This document shows, piece after piece, positions 28,895-42,239 of a stretch of DNA of 64,000 nucleotides. Position numbers and translations under genes: made by a program. The DNA lies in the NCBI RefSeq assembly GCF_018691265.1, contig NW_024881313.1:10554501-10618500 (forward strand), in the 5' to 3' direction. The notes beneath the pieces were generated by a model. That model was given only the letters and a program-made list of their open reading frames with translations. It did no database searches and had not been told where the DNA came from. This DNA is from Tyto alba. Its lineage: Eukaryota > Chordata > Aves > Strigiformes > Tytonidae. Numbering within the stretch: position 1 is the stretch's first letter; each line of letters starts with the position of its first letter.

Positions 28895-31800
28895 AATCAT
28901 TCTAAACTATCTCTTAATGGTTCAATATAATTAGTTTACAAGAAGAAGTTTTGAAAGATTTTTTCCAACTGTCTATTCTACAAAGTCAAGCCTTGCATTA
29001 ATATGCAAATAGAGGCCTTTATACTTTGTCACTAGTTCTAGTCAAAAATTCCTTAGCCTCTGTTCCATCAAAATATACAAAACTTTGGGGAGGAGCCTAC
29101 CTTCCCTGATCAATCTATTTTTAAACTGGATTACCACTTCAGAGCAAAATCAGACTTACCTTTTTTAATGTCAAAATATTTTGTGCTTGAATGTCAAAAG
29201 GAAATGTAAGGTTTTAATTTCATTCATTAATTCTGTCATTAATGTTGTGATTAACTAATATTGTAGTATAACTGATTTCTCACTTTGAAAAGCAAAAAGT
29301 GAATGAAATTATGCTCTTTTTTCAATATGATCATAATTCTTACTCCTTTTAGGAGAATTTTAAATTTTTAATACTTGTTCAAGATTCTGAAGTGAAACTT
29401 TCAAACTTTGTGCTGCTGCAGTTGTCACCAAGCTAAAAGCCTGCAGATCAAATTCTAGTCTTTATGTAATATCTCTGCATTTTTATTATTCCAATAGCTG
29501 CACAGGTCCTAAGAGTTATCTTCAAGGAGTTGGGTTTTGATTCATAGTTCCTTCTGTTTCAGACTAGTTTGTCAGTACAGGTCTACCTTGTCACCGAAGA
29601 AAGACAGAGATAACTGAATAATGTTAAACAAAAAGTATTTCACGTAGCCTAAAAGTTTACCAAATATCTTGATAGTTTTCTCAAAAACCAGCAATGGACT
29701 CTAGTTTTAAATTAAAATAGAACAGGCAGAGAGCTAAAGAATCAAAATCCAATTATTAAGTTATCCTAATTATTATAAGTGAATAACAGAAGAATATCTT
29801 AAACTAGGTATGGTAGAATAAATTACTGACAAGGCAGATATAATGCTTGTAAATGTATCTTCTAAGGTACTGAATACATTGTACCTCAGTTGACAATAAT
29901 AATTCAATTTCATTGTTAAGGCATTTGTGCCTCACTGTAATTCACAAAACCCTGTGGTCCTTAATGTCTGTCTCCATCTTTGGGGTGAATTATCAGCTAA
30001 TACTGTGTGATAGCTAACCTGTGAACACTTCACCTCCCAGTTACCCAAAACATGTATGTGGTCTGAAGTTTCGTTATTCCTCTTTTAGTAGCTGTACCTT
30101 TATCACTAAGTAATGTTAGGGTGTCTAACCCAATTGATGTCTTGTTAAAATCCTTGCTGTGACAATCATCAGTCTTATTTTTATGGTCTTGGGACAAGAG
30201 GTGAGTGGACTCGCATGAGGTTAATGGGGCTTTAAGAAAATGTTATGCTCCTTTGTCACACGATAAGGTTCTCTTCTGATGGGAATCCTGTCACTTTATC
30301 AGATATAACAGCTTTCTCTGCCACAGAGTTGAGATATTAGTCTGTGTGAAATGACTTATAGTTTTCATTGGCTTGCCGGCTGAATCTTGGACAAAAATTA
30401 AATCTCATGGCAGATGCCAATTGTTTCCTGTTGGTCTGTGTGTAGAAATATGTACTACCATGAGAGCTAGTCAAAGCATTCAAATACAACCCGAACAGTT
30501 GTGCTGACAACTGACAGCAGAATTCCTGGGGTCAGGCTCACACAAGCAGCAGTTGAAACAAACTGTTAGAAGTTCAGAAAAGAGTTAAACTTCCTTTACT
30601 CATTTCTAGACTGTTGTCTGTCTAAAAATGTAAGAGTACAAATAGGTAATAAATAGGCCTGTAACTTATTACTGATAGCAGTCATTCGTCTGTGCAATAT
30701 TTGTGCTATTTCCTTATCTCAGATATAGCACGAATGGTAATTTTAAACTATTTCTACTGTGTGCTCCCTCCACAAAACACAGTGCAATAGCATAACACAT
30801 AAAATCTGATTTTAACTAGTGCAATAAAATAGCATTTTAAAAAACCCAAGGTATCTTCTGGTCCAACATCACAGGGCAGCAAAGGGAGGAAAAATTACAT
30901 AATGCCATTTCCATCTCTTCTCAGTAAAAATTTATAAAAGAGGAGAGTTCTGGCCAAATTACAACCTCACTTATTCTTTCATTCTAACTTGTTTATAAAT
31001 TAATTTGGAGAGTTTCTGTGATAAGAACCTCATCAGAATATGCAGCCACAACTGTGTAAGCAAGGATTGAGAATATTTTGCCAGATCTGGTTCCCCTTAC
31101 ATACAGAATATCATATAAATTTTCCTTGATTAGAAGCAACCTGCTTGCAAGGTACAGAAATACAGAGGTAGTCATTATTTGTTTAATTACTTGGTTCCTT
31201 TAAGCTGTTAAAGCTTTTTTATTTATTTATTTTTAGCACATCTTTGCAATAGCTACTGTGAATATTCTTTGTCAAGAATAATCAACCTTGAAGAGTAACT
31301 TATATAGGAGATGGCAGCATACAATATAGATAATGTGTGCAATGCTACTTCTGCTACACTGATGTGGATCTCCTTGAGAGCATTTAAAGTCCTAATGTAG
31401 AATGTGATACTAAGTCATAGCTTTGGAGGTTATGATTGCAATATAGCCTTCTCTGAGACAATTTTAAAGTGATGTAGGGATGTGGAAGTGAAATCCGAAC
31501 TCAGCTGAAATCATTGGTTTGTCATTGCAGTCACCGAGTCACGGGTTTTATTCCTGCTATTTTGTGGTAAAGCTCGGAACATCTTTCCTGCCTCAAGTAA
31601 AACTTCTGCAAAGAAGTCTAAGAAAGAGATTGAGAAGTTTTGTACATACACACATCTGTAAGAACCTACCACATGCTTGCACCTGCAAAGTTTACCCACA
31701 CTATTGGCCTTGAAACGAGGTCTCTTCTTTTCAGCTGAGTACTCATGTCTTCCTCTTTCCCACTCTTCTCCCATGTCCTTAGGAATCTTGTATTTCTGTC

Positions 31801-32882
31801 TCAAAAAGCTTTAGCTTCAACATGCTGTATTGCAATATGTTTTCATCAACATGGTTCTATCAGTTGGTGGTTAGATATTATGCTGAGAAATGCGAATTTG
31901 GATTTTCTCAGATTAAGGAGGAAATCAAAGACTTCAACTTTCTGGCAAATACTGTAGCTGCTACAACCAATGTTATAAGTGAGTCCTGCTCAGTTAAGGA
32001 CCTGTCCTTAAACTCCACCCTCTGAATCTCAAAGGCATGAGAACACTGAAGCTCCAAGTAGCTGGAGTTCACACATAGTGTTTTATTTTGCATTTGCCAG
32101 TTCACATGTAAATTTTATGGTTTATATGTGTATATGTCCCTCTCTTCTCACTATTCAGAGCCTTAAAAATCTACCCTTAGTGCTTTGAATCACCCTGCTG
32201 CGGTTGGGTACGAATATAGTTGCTTTGAGCATAGTTTTCAGGACTTGCTTGTTCAACAGAATATTGACTTGGTATCAAATTCTGTACTGTTGCCTTAAGA
32301 GGCCTCAACATACTGTTGCAAAACTACGTCTATGTACAGCATAACACAACCCACTCCTAATTATTTCTGCCTAGATTAGCTGCTGCTGTTGGATTTCTTG
32401 TGTTTTATGCTTAAAACAGCAGTGACGCAGTAGTGAGTCAGGCCTTTGCCAGTGCCGAAATACCCAGTGCTAGGTGCTATATAAAAACATTTAAAAAAAA
32501 AAAAATTAAAGATGACGCATGTGTGCAAATGTTGATTAGCATGTCATATGTCAGAGGTATGCAAACTGTGTACAGTGTACATATTCAATCTCTTGCATTT
32601 ACATACAGCTTTTTGTTTGCAGTATTGTTTAATGTCTGTGTAATCTGACTGCTGTTTTGTCATTTCTGGCAGCCATTGTGCACCTTCAAGCTAGTGTTGT
32701 CCTAAGGTATAAAACTAATCTCATAGCTCATTTGTTTCAGTGTTATTAGATTGTTAATCAACAGTTAGCTTAAAGCAACATAGTAACACATAACAACAAA
32801 ACGTATTTTGTGGCTTATTTTTCTCCAGAACTATAATCTGAGAAAGAACAGTGGTTACTTGCCATGAGACCCCCTCCCACCC

Positions 32883-32909
32883 AAAAAAAAAAAAAAAAAA
32901 AAAAAAAAA
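32883..32909. repeat. Poly(A) tract, 27 bases
   Basis: An uninterrupted run of 27 A follows CCCACCC and is followed by GAAAAAATTCC. No retroposed body is recognised upstream. Confidence 0.95.
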
Positions 32910-34261
32910 GAAAAAATTCCTAATGACTAGTCTTGTTCCTTATGAAAATGTTGCATGTAGGATTATGAAAATTTTTTGAAGTTGTGATTGCTCTAATCCA
33001 CTGGTGAAGGAGTGAGAATATTTATTTAAAGTAACCCCTTTAAATTGTCACATGGTTTACTGAATCTAGGGAAGTTACAGGGTTCTTTGCCTTATTTCTT
33101 TGCTTTCTGTTATTACTTAGTATCAATCAGCTATTCGCATGCATGTTATTATTCGGTACTGCTACTTAGTATTACTCTGACTTCTGGCTCGTTGGTGTTG
33201 TATCTTCAGTCATAAAATAATAACTGATTGTCTTCGTTCTCAATCTTTAAAGTTTTTGTTGGTTTTTCCATCACTTTGTTTTCCCTCTGCTAGTTTGCTT
33301 CCTTTGCTTTGTTCATACGCTTGTAATTAAAGTATGTTCTATTTTGTTCAGAGTCTACAGCCCTTATAAATTCTCTTTCCTATTCAGAGTTCACCTCTGA
33401 AAGATTCCTGGTCTGTCAGTTCACAATCTTATCTTCTCTCGAGAACCACGTTCAGACTTACCCGCTCCCCCCCCAACTCCACACACACAGATCCCTCCAC
33501 TCCCGTCTTCCCTTCTGGTTACATTAGGCACAGGCTATTTGTCTTCACTTACGAGGCCTTTAGTGGCTTATGCCTACCTTAACAAAAGGTATTTTTATAT
33601 CTATACCTAAAATCATTCTATGTTTAGAGCTCTCATTTTGTGTAATCTGTTTGATACAAAGGCAAGTACTTATTTATATGATCTATATCTAATCAAGACA
33701 GACATTCTGTAATGTGTAGTTTTAGATATTAAACTGAAGATTTTTGGATTTTACCACATAATGCTCCTATATTTGATTCAAATTCATCTGGAAACATATA
33801 CAAAGCTATTCCATTACCTTCTTTAAAATCTTTCTTTCAACTATCTACGACAAGACCACGATTCATCAATTACCACAGAAATCAGAACCTGTTTTCTTGC
33901 ATATTCCTGCATATCTGTACTTTGTTGTCTTTAAATTACAAGCATTCTTTTAGGGGTGGGGAGGAAGGGAGCTCCATGGTGTTAGGGCATCTAGCACAAT
34001 AGGGGTTCTGGTCCACAGAGCCATCATTTAAATGTTATAGCAACCCAAATATGACCGTGTAGTTTTATGTTGGCAGGTGCATTTATAGCCCACTGAAGAT
34101 TACATTGCAAGTCCCATCTGCACATGATTTACAGGGAACAAGAACCCAGCTAGAGGATTTACTTTTCAGAGTTTCAGCTTCTTGTCCCGAAACTTCTTAA
34201 TTCATTCCGTCTTCTGTTGGCAAAGACAACTGTGACATATAGTGGGATTTCGCTTAATTCT

Positions 34262-34335
34262 CCCCCTTGTCCCCCCAACCCTATCTTCTTCCCTACCCCC
34301 CCACCCCCCCCCAAGAAAAATAAAAAGTGGGGGGG
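34262..34335. repeat. C-rich tract followed by G7 run (hairpin-capable)
   Basis: There are C runs of 5, 6, 7 and 9 at 34262-34266, 34271-34276, 34296-34302 and 34304-34312, then an A-rich spacer, then GTGGGGGGG at 34327-34335. The last C runs can pair with the G run around a loop of about 16 bases. The C tract also makes the minus strand G-quadruplex-prone, though some loops are long. Confidence 0.6.
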
Positions 34336-35530
34336 AAGCAAAAAAACCTAATCACAAATCAAGCAACCTCAGGGGATTTTTGTAGAGCTGATGAATAGAC
34401 CAGGATCAAATCCTTCCTTTCTCTCCTGTGTACGTAACACAGAAAAACTGGCTTTGTGAAATTTTTAGACATTTAATTTTTGGCCAGTGACATGATCCAG
34501 AATCAGGAAGAAAGAGGCAAAAAATCCTACAGTCTGGATTTTGACTTGAGTTTTCAGGTAAATATATAAGGACCTTTACCCTAACTGTGATATGGGCATG
34601 CAAAATTGGACCTTGAACACTAGATATGACTACCTGAGGCCATAAAGAAAGGTTCATTGCTTAGACTGGCTCCCTTAGCCTACAGGGTGGCACAGTAGTG
34701 CTGATTTCTGGAACAGAATATATATTCCTCTCAATATGCTTCACCTACTCTTTTACCTCTGTGACTGCTTTGTTTTCATTCCTCCACTGAGAAGTTGCAT
34801 TGTTAAGGCTCACTCCATAAATTTAGTGGGGGAAGTCTGCAAGAATCAAGTAGTATATATATTAAAAATAAAGATAAATAACAAAATGCAGTTTGTCATA
34901 ACTTCCAGTAAGCTACCTCAGTTTTGTTGCTCCCACCTATTATTTCCCATTGGTGCTCACCCAGGCAAGATGTGTTCAGGGATAAAAGAGAGAAAGTAAG
35001 ATTACTTGGAGTCAGGGGAAATTAATGTGTTATTTGCAACAGAGCTGAAGTGCAGTGCATTGTATAGAAGGTAGCTTTAATTAAAACTTTTATTTCAGAA
35101 ATAAAAGAAGTAGGTTGAAAGTCCACATGAAAGAAAGGAGGGTGAAGAAAAGTTGCATTGTCTTGCATTTTTCTGTTTTAAAGACTGCCTATAAACTGAA
35201 GACACTCTCTGTGCCAGGCTGAGCCTGGTACTTCACAGGCTCTGCAGCCAGGTTAAGGGTACACTTGCCAGTTGTAGCCTCCTGATTTGAGTGCCTATGA
35301 AATAGCCTGAGTTTATGCAATTCTCTCAGCCTGCTTTATAAAGGAAGCACAATCTTAAATCTAGTACTAATACACAATACTAATTATTCCATCCCCCTCT
35401 CTGCTTTGCTCTCCTGCCCTGACACCTTTTATTAAAACTTAGGAAAAATATTTCAGAGCAGTTTAAGAGTTGCTCTTGGGATTTCATGTTTTCTTGGACA
35501 AAGACTTTCAGGGTTGATATAGTCTGAGCC

Positions 35531-36581
35531 TGGTTGGCAGCCAAACATCATGCAGCCACTCTCTCCCTCTTCTCTTCTGGCAATAAGAAGGCACAGAGAG
35601 CCAGGCTTGGGGTTCAAGATAGGACTGAGATGGAGAAAAAAATCCCCCTTTATGGTCACAAGCAAAAGGCAGACTCATTAGGGGAAGAAAAAAAGAACAT
35701 ACGTTTATTACAGACACTAAAAACACTTAACAGAGTAGGACAGTGAGAAGCATTGCCACATCTTGAGAACACCTTCCCCCCACCCCTCCCTTCTTCCCCG
35801 GCTCAGCTCTGCTCCCGATATCTCTACCTCCTCCCGCAGTGGCGCAGGGGCAGGGAATGGGGGGTGCAGTCAGTGCTGCCACTTCCTTCATGTTCGGTGA
35901 GGGGAGTGTCCGAAACTTGTTCCTCCTGCTCCATCGTGGTCCCCCTCTCACAGGAGACAGTCCTCCACAAACTTCTTCTGACATGAGTCCCTCCCACGGG
36001 CTGCTGCATTTCCTTACACTGCTCCAGCATGGATCACCAACTTTCTCCAAGTGGAGTCCCTCCCACTGCTGCAGCCCTTCCCGAGCTGCTCTGGTGTGGG
36101 ACACCCCCGCATGCTGCAATCCTCCCAGTGCTGAATTACAGCAGTGGGGCTACCTTTTCCCACAAGACCCCAGTCTTCTTTGGGCACAGCACCTTGATCA
36201 TCCAGGTGAAAAACACAGGCCATAAATCAGTGTCTGCTCCACCGTAGATCTCCATGGGTGGCAGGCGGGCCGCCCTGCCATCTCACCACAGGATACAGGG
36301 GGGTCTCTGCTCCGGCACACCTCCCCCCTCCTTTCTTCCTCCGTTCCTCCACTGACCTTGGTGTTCATGCAGCTGCAGCAACTCCTCCTCACAAGTCCCA
36401 CTGCTCCTCACCCTTCTTAAATACGTTATCACAAAGGCGCAGCTGATTGGCTCAGTTTCTGAGCAGAGGTGGAGTTGACTTGGAGCTGGGGGAGCTTCGA
36501 AAAGCTTCTCACAAGGGTCCACCCCTATAGCCCTCTCCCCTGCCACCAAAAAAACCCCACCACTCATTCAAACCCAGGACA
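35531..36581 (-). mobile_element. Avian endogenous retrovirus LTR (solo or truncated)
   Basis: A sharp GC-rich island lies in AT-rich DNA. Read on the minus strand it starts at 36581 with TGTCCTGGGTTTGAATG, a common start of bird ERV LTRs. It then has a GAAGCTT-rich U3 part, a CCAAT box (plus 36446-36450), a TATTTAAG box (plus 36416-36423), imperfect repeats of period about 69 bp (plus about 35985-36120) with CTGCTCCAGCATGG words, and AATAAA (plus 35704-35709). It ends in a GGTTTGGCTGCCAACCA-like edge near 35531. No gag, pol or env sequence flanks it, so it is probably a solo LTR. I could not find a matching target-site duplication, so the left border may be off by tens of bases. Overlapping ORFs of up to 130 codons on both strands here come from its GC-richness. 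Confidence 0.75.
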
Positions 36582-37959
36582 AAGGTGTTCTGCATCATTG
36601 TATGTAGCTGCAGTCCCTGCTTCTCTACGTTTTCCTTCAAGGATAATTCTTCCTCTCCTAGACCCTCTTAACACAGGAACTAAAATTTCAGAGAAGAACT
36701 TCTTGTAGAGTATTACTTTTTCATGCCCAAAGCCATATGGCAATGGACATGTTTCACTTTCCACTCATTTGCTGGACAGATAGTATACACAGAGGAAGCT
36801 AAGTACTAAAGGGTTAAATATTTCCCTTCTCTCAAGATTACCAAGATAATTTTTTATTTCTTACCTTCTGTTCCCTGAATGAAAGTATGGAAGAAATGTC
36901 ACTATTGCTGCCTTGTGCATTTCCTTTACAGAAATTACATTTGGACTGGAATCTTATCCACTGTAATGTAAGTCCACAGCAATCAGCTAAATTGTTCTAG
37001 ATTTTACATGTGATTGGAATCTGACCCGGAATGTTAGTTAAGTAAAATCAGGATAAAGAATTGTTCTGAAAAATATTTCAGACTGCATCTAGCCATCTCG
37101 ATTGATTCTACCGCCATCAATGTGTTTTGCAGATGTGAGAAGAAATTCCAGATTCTGCTAGCTGTACTGGGGGTGGTGGTGTTACTGTCTTGAGTGGTCC
37201 TTCCTTTCAGCAGTAGTATGAGTTGCAGTCTGGCTCCCAGCCCCAAGGTAACCTACCTGGTTTAGGAGACACCTTTTGTTCAGCAGACCTGTCTTCCTTG
37301 AGGAGCAAAGCTTGTTCAGCTCCATAGATAATTATTTATCGGTTATGTCCGAAATGCTTTAGTAAAGTGAAACAGTGTTAAATACATGTCTTGTGTTTTT
37401 TAAACTAGGAAAAATAGCTTGCTCTTACAAAAAGGTTTTCATCTTGTATGTTGGGGAAGAGAAAAGCCAAATGAAACTTCCAGTATAAGGGTCTTCAAAA
37501 TGAACGTAAGCAATTTTTTTTTTTTTTTTTTACATTACATTAAAAGTATAAAATTGCTTGCCTTTGACTCTAGAAAATGAACTTTTGAGACACCTCTCAA
37601 ATCCTCGTTGAGAAATTACCTAGCTCTTACTTGGGTAAAGTTCCTGTTGGGCAATGTTGTGATCTCACCACTACTACATTTTTAGTGTCAGTTTATTTCA
37701 AAGAGGAACTCCTTGTGGATGTACACAGAGTGCAAGCTTATTTAAGGTTTGCTTGAGGGAGGGATACAAAAACTTGACTGAAGATCTTGAAATTTGTCAT
37801 GTTATAGTTTTACAGAAAAGACATTTTCAAGTAAACTCATTTTAATAAAAGAACAAGAAGCAATAGCCTGCAAAACCCACAAGACAAGGCTGATTTTGCC
37901 AATTAAACACCTACTTCACCACAGTCAACTAGGACTCAGAACCTAAACTGAGATGTGTG

Positions 37960-38480
37960 GCTTTGCTTGTTCTTTCACTCCCTGTGAGCATTTGTTCATT
38001 TACTGCCATGCAGATAATTCATTGCATTTCACAGCACAGCAAGTTTAATCAGGACATGTCATCATTAATTTGTACTGATATGCACTGATGGACAGGGTTT
38101 TCCAAGAGCATGACTAGCTGTTTATCAAATGATCGTCAATTCTGGAGAAGAAATAGTGCAATCCCCCTGTTGTTTTACAGCATCTGCTTTATCACCTGCT
38201 CACAGGAGCACTTTTTTTTTTCCCTCCCGTCTCTGGGTTTCCCTTTGTAGCTGTCACTTGTAGACAGCTTCATTTATTTCTGCTGATTTATAATTCCTTT
38301 AGGAGAGATACCTAAAAGACACACTTGATTTATTGAAGCATGTTGTGGAACTGAAATGGTTAACAATGGCAAGACAAGACTAAATACCACAAGCTGCATT
38401 TGATTTCTGATGCTTTCCTGTTATTTACAAAGTGTCTCACTGAGTATCATAAATAATTTACAGTTCAAAGTGAATATTTC
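37960..38480. promoter_or_regulatory. Candidate conserved noncoding element
   Basis: This is a non-repetitive intergenic stretch with GATAATTCATTGCATTTCAC, ATCATTAATTTG, AAATGATCGTC, ATTTATAATTCC and ATAAATAATTTAC motifs, so homeodomain, POU and Hox/Cdx-like sites are grouped. It lies downstream of DGKB on the side where ETV1 is expected. Motif content is the only evidence. Confidence 0.22.
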
Positions 38481-39922
38481 TAAGTGCTAGAAAGCCAAAT
38501 TCACATTTATTTCATTTGCTAATGTTTCCACAATGTAATACAAAACATTAAAAAAAATCTCTTGTTGCTCTATGGTTTAACAACAGAGCTAATATATTTG
38601 CTCAGAAACTCAAAAGGAGTCTTATAACAACGGGTTAAGGAGAGGTGTCAGTTGTTCAGTTTTGCAGTCCCTACTACGGTAAAATTCTAACTCCAAGCAC
38701 AGAGGATTTTACCTGACTAAGGACATCAGGTTTAACCTTTTAGCATGCAAAACTTATTATCTCACAAGTGTATTTTTTTATTGCTTTGGAGAGTGACACA
38801 GTGGGAATAACTGAAAACTAGTCCTAGAGAATTATTTCATTTTATTGGACATACTATGAATTGCTTGTAACAGGTAGAAGTAACACACGTGACTTCCAAA
38901 CTGAAATCATAATTTCAACTACTTGCAGAAATAAGTTGTCACAGAAATCAAAATTGTTGTCACTGATATGCAGTAAGGCACATTGCCTTTAAACTCTTTC
39001 TGTTCTTGTTACTATTGCATAGTCTAAGCCAAGTTCAGGGATCTTGTAGAAGCAGTGACTACTTGAAAACTTTCGTTACTTTACCTATAAAATAAAGACT
39101 TATGTTTTAACGCCTAGCTCTTTTTGAAGTTAAACATTCCAAGTATTACTGGCATAGAGGGAGGAAGAAGGGGATTAAAAAAAAAAAAAAAAAGCCATTA
39201 ATCTTGGGGGCAGAAAACAAAAACATAAATTAAAAAAGAACATAGAAAGCTTACTCTTAAATTGAACTTAATGTCTGTACAGTAATTATCCCATCTCAAG
39301 ATAAGTCACCTCACTGGAAGATTTGCTAAAGGAGATCAAACCCCACCCCTTATTTTGGGGGAAAAATAAATATAAACTCCGTCCCATATGCACAGACCAA
39401 ACAAATCACTCCAATGGACATCACATTTCAGCTGAAATAAGATATGAGCTAGATCTGTAAATTTTATCTAATATTTGAAATTATATATTTTTTTGATACC
39501 ACATTGATTTTATATTATCAAATATTGAAAGAAATAATCAAATATCTTAAGAATATTTGTGAAGATAGGGAAGATATTAAGTATGTTCAGTTTATTCTAA
39601 CAACATGGTCTCAGCATTGCTTTCAATGTCTTTTGAAAAACTTGATCAATCAGTTGTATTTATCTGTCATTATTTTTATACTATCTTTTCATTTGGAACA
39701 ATCAACGTTTACTTTGCCCATCAAAGCCTATATAAAAGGATCATTACATTACATTCACTGTTAAAATTAACCTCCGATGCTTAAAGTTGCCTAACAACTT
39801 CACAGAATAGTGTAAAGGGGGAAGGAGAAAACAATCAATGCCCAGAAGGAATTTTAGGGAAATAGATACTAACTTATCAAATCGATGTTTCGATGTTTCG
39901 GCACTGGGGACAGGTTCTTAGC

Positions 39923-39990
39923 TGAGGTAAATAGGAGTAGTTGCCTCAGAGTCAGTGGAGTTGATTTATTACCCGCTGAAAGCTTAGCAC
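39923..39990. repeat. Possible fossil amniote repeat fragment
   Basis: The stretch TTGCCTCAGAGTCAGTGGAG TTGATTTATTACCCGCTGA resembles the 'gaagtcagtggagttacacc' segment of old amniote repeats. No other repeat border is visible. Confidence 0.3.
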
Positions 39991-41970
39991 TAGACCAACA
40001 ATGTCCCAGCCCCTGTGAAAGGATATGTACTATTCTCAGTGAATACAAATGGGGTGGGCCTTTTAAACGGTCCTGAGTGGAGGTTTTGTAGTCTATGTGA
40101 TTTGGCAAGTGGTCCATTTTCTGAAGCCTGAAACGATTTGCAAATTTGGAGAAAGAATTCAGCTAGAGGAGGGGAGAGGGAAAGTAAAAGACAAGATTTC
40201 TGGTAAATGAAACTGTAAGGACAGGGAGCCTGTGCAACCCTTCTATTAAGTGGGATGGAGCTAAGGGCACTTCCATGGTGAGAGTCAGTCTCAAACCCTG
40301 TCCGCCTGAAGGGACTTGTGCCCTCATCCTCTAGTTTCTACAAGAAATCTCTCTCACGAGGCCTGATGTATGGGGGTGGAGGGTATAATTTCCTTTCAGA
40401 GATGCACTTTAAATATACTTTGGAGCAAGCCTAGAGTATGTTTTTTTGGGAAGGAATTAGTACATAGAGTGTCTGTTTCATGGGGAATAATAAATGCCTC
40501 GGGGCATGGAATTTGATTTCTCTCTGAATTGATGGGTTTCACTGAAATTGTAATTGACAACTGAAGAAATTAGGAACTTACTAATTTGTGGCAGGCTAAG
40601 AAGGTGTTTTGTACCAAGCTGCCAGCCTTACCTCCTACGGCCTCTGTTCCCTTCAAGATGGTCAAGCAAGAGGGCACAGGGGTGCAGGAGAAGAGCAAAA
40701 TGGCTGTGGCACATTGGACACTTAGGCTGTGAGTGCTCAGCTGTAGTTAAACTTCCCTAGTGCATTGAATGAGGTTCTTAAGTAGTATATTTGATGTAGA
40801 TATTGACAAATTCTAAGTTTTCTCAAGTACATTTGATGCCATTGTCCTTCATAATACTTTAATAACAGAAGCCACAGTGTGTGAAGTGTGGAAGCATTGT
40901 TTATGAAACATTTAATTTCTTCAACTGTTTAAATGAGTAGTTATTTGTCAGCATTTCACAAGACATGCAGATTATTGAATCTGGTCCTTACTTCAGATGA
41001 CAGCATTTAGCAAAAGAATAATATTTTATGAAATATAAATATATAGCTATATATATGCATATTTAAGAACTGAAAAGTTGTAATTATAAGGTTAAATGTA
41101 ACAACTAATTAAGCAGTGCAGTTTCAATTACTAGAGCTATGGGTCTGGTCTTTAAATGCAATTTTTTCCTCCCTTTAAAATAATCTTGACTGTACTGATA
41201 TTGTCTTCATAACTAAGGGTGCAAAGCATTGCTCTTACCAAAAAAAAAAAAAAAGAGAGAGAGAGGGAAGGTGTAAAATGCCAGAAATCCTTGAGCTGTA
41301 TATTCATAATCTGAAATGTAGTTAGAACTGCAAGCAGCTTTAATGATAATGTTAATTTCCCCCCATCCCGCCCTCCATCTCTGCTAACATTCAGATCCAC
41401 TATTTCTTCTAGATTTGGTTTGGCAGTCACATCCCACTCAATATGAAGGCGTGTGAGAGAGAAAAATCAGTCTGCTAGCATACTATATTGGACCCAATTT
41501 CTTACTCATCTCATGGCACTAAGACTTCTTTTATCTGCAGGAATGCCAGCTGATAGAGCAAATGACAGATGAAGCAGTCACTTGTAACAGTTTGGCTACA
41601 GAATTTAAGATACATTTTTTCCCCATTGTGAAATGCCCTTTGATACTGGCAAAAAAAAAATCCCAAACCAACCCAACAAAAAAGAAAAAAGCTTGAAAAA
41701 AACAGTCACGTTTTCAAAGTCACCCAAATGAGTTGGCATCTGAGTCTCAGATTCCTTTGTACCATTGAATGAGAGATCCACATATAATTTTCCTACATAC
41801 AGAAATAGTTGAAAGCTATCAATAAATGACTTGTTAAAGGAAAAGAGTGGAGTATCTTTAGTGTCTGAGACACTTGGGTTACTCTTATTAATTGACAGGA
41901 TTTTTTGTCTAGTTCACCAACATCTTGAACACCATGAGAATTATACTGCAACATAGAGAAAACATATTAC

Positions 41971-42004
<34 letters not shown>
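41971..42004. repeat. T18-A16 inverted homopolymer
   Basis: Eighteen T are followed directly by sixteen A, a perfect self-complementary tract with no loop sequence. It could be two head-to-head retroposon tails, slippage, or an assembly artefact. Confidence 0.9.
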
Positions 42005-42239
42005 GGCATTAGGACTGTAGCTCGATCTTTTCCTCTTATAAATTCTTTTAAATTTATTCAAAAGGTTTCCCCCTTACCACTTTTAGGACTTCTGGTCTTC
42101 TCAAAAAGAAATTGTTCATTTAAAAGCTTTCATAGTAACCTTAGTTTTCATTTTTGATAGTAATGTACTTCTTGCTAATTTTTATGAAATATTCTTGCAC
42201 AAAATCAAAAATTAGAACCATATAATAATTTAGATAGAT

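Larger units (their letters stand above)
25111..35530. other. Intergenic DNA downstream of DGKB, no gene seen
   Basis: About 10.4 kb of AT-rich DNA. It contains a slightly GC-richer, purine-rich patch at 26.4-27.0 kb, T and T/G-rich tracts at 28063-28079, 28443-28502 and 28828-28894, a 27-base A run at 32883-32909, and a C-rich stretch at 34262-34312. No ORF here shows a domain, a splice-compatible exon or codon-like texture that I trust. Confidence 0.7.
36582..42239. other. Intergenic DNA, no gene seen
   Basis: AT-rich DNA between the LTR and the CR1 copy. It holds a T run at 37514-37531, the candidate conserved stretch at 37960-38480, an A run at 39177-39193, an A run plus (GA) run at 41240-41265, and the T18/A16 tract at 41971-42004. 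A moderately GC-richer part at 39.9-40.7 kb carries short ORFs without a recognisable product. Confidence 0.7.

Noticed and set aside
35727..36225. Overlapping ORFs of about 130 codons on both strands
   Set aside because: They lie inside the GC-rich LTR, where stop codons are rare, and match no retroviral protein region.
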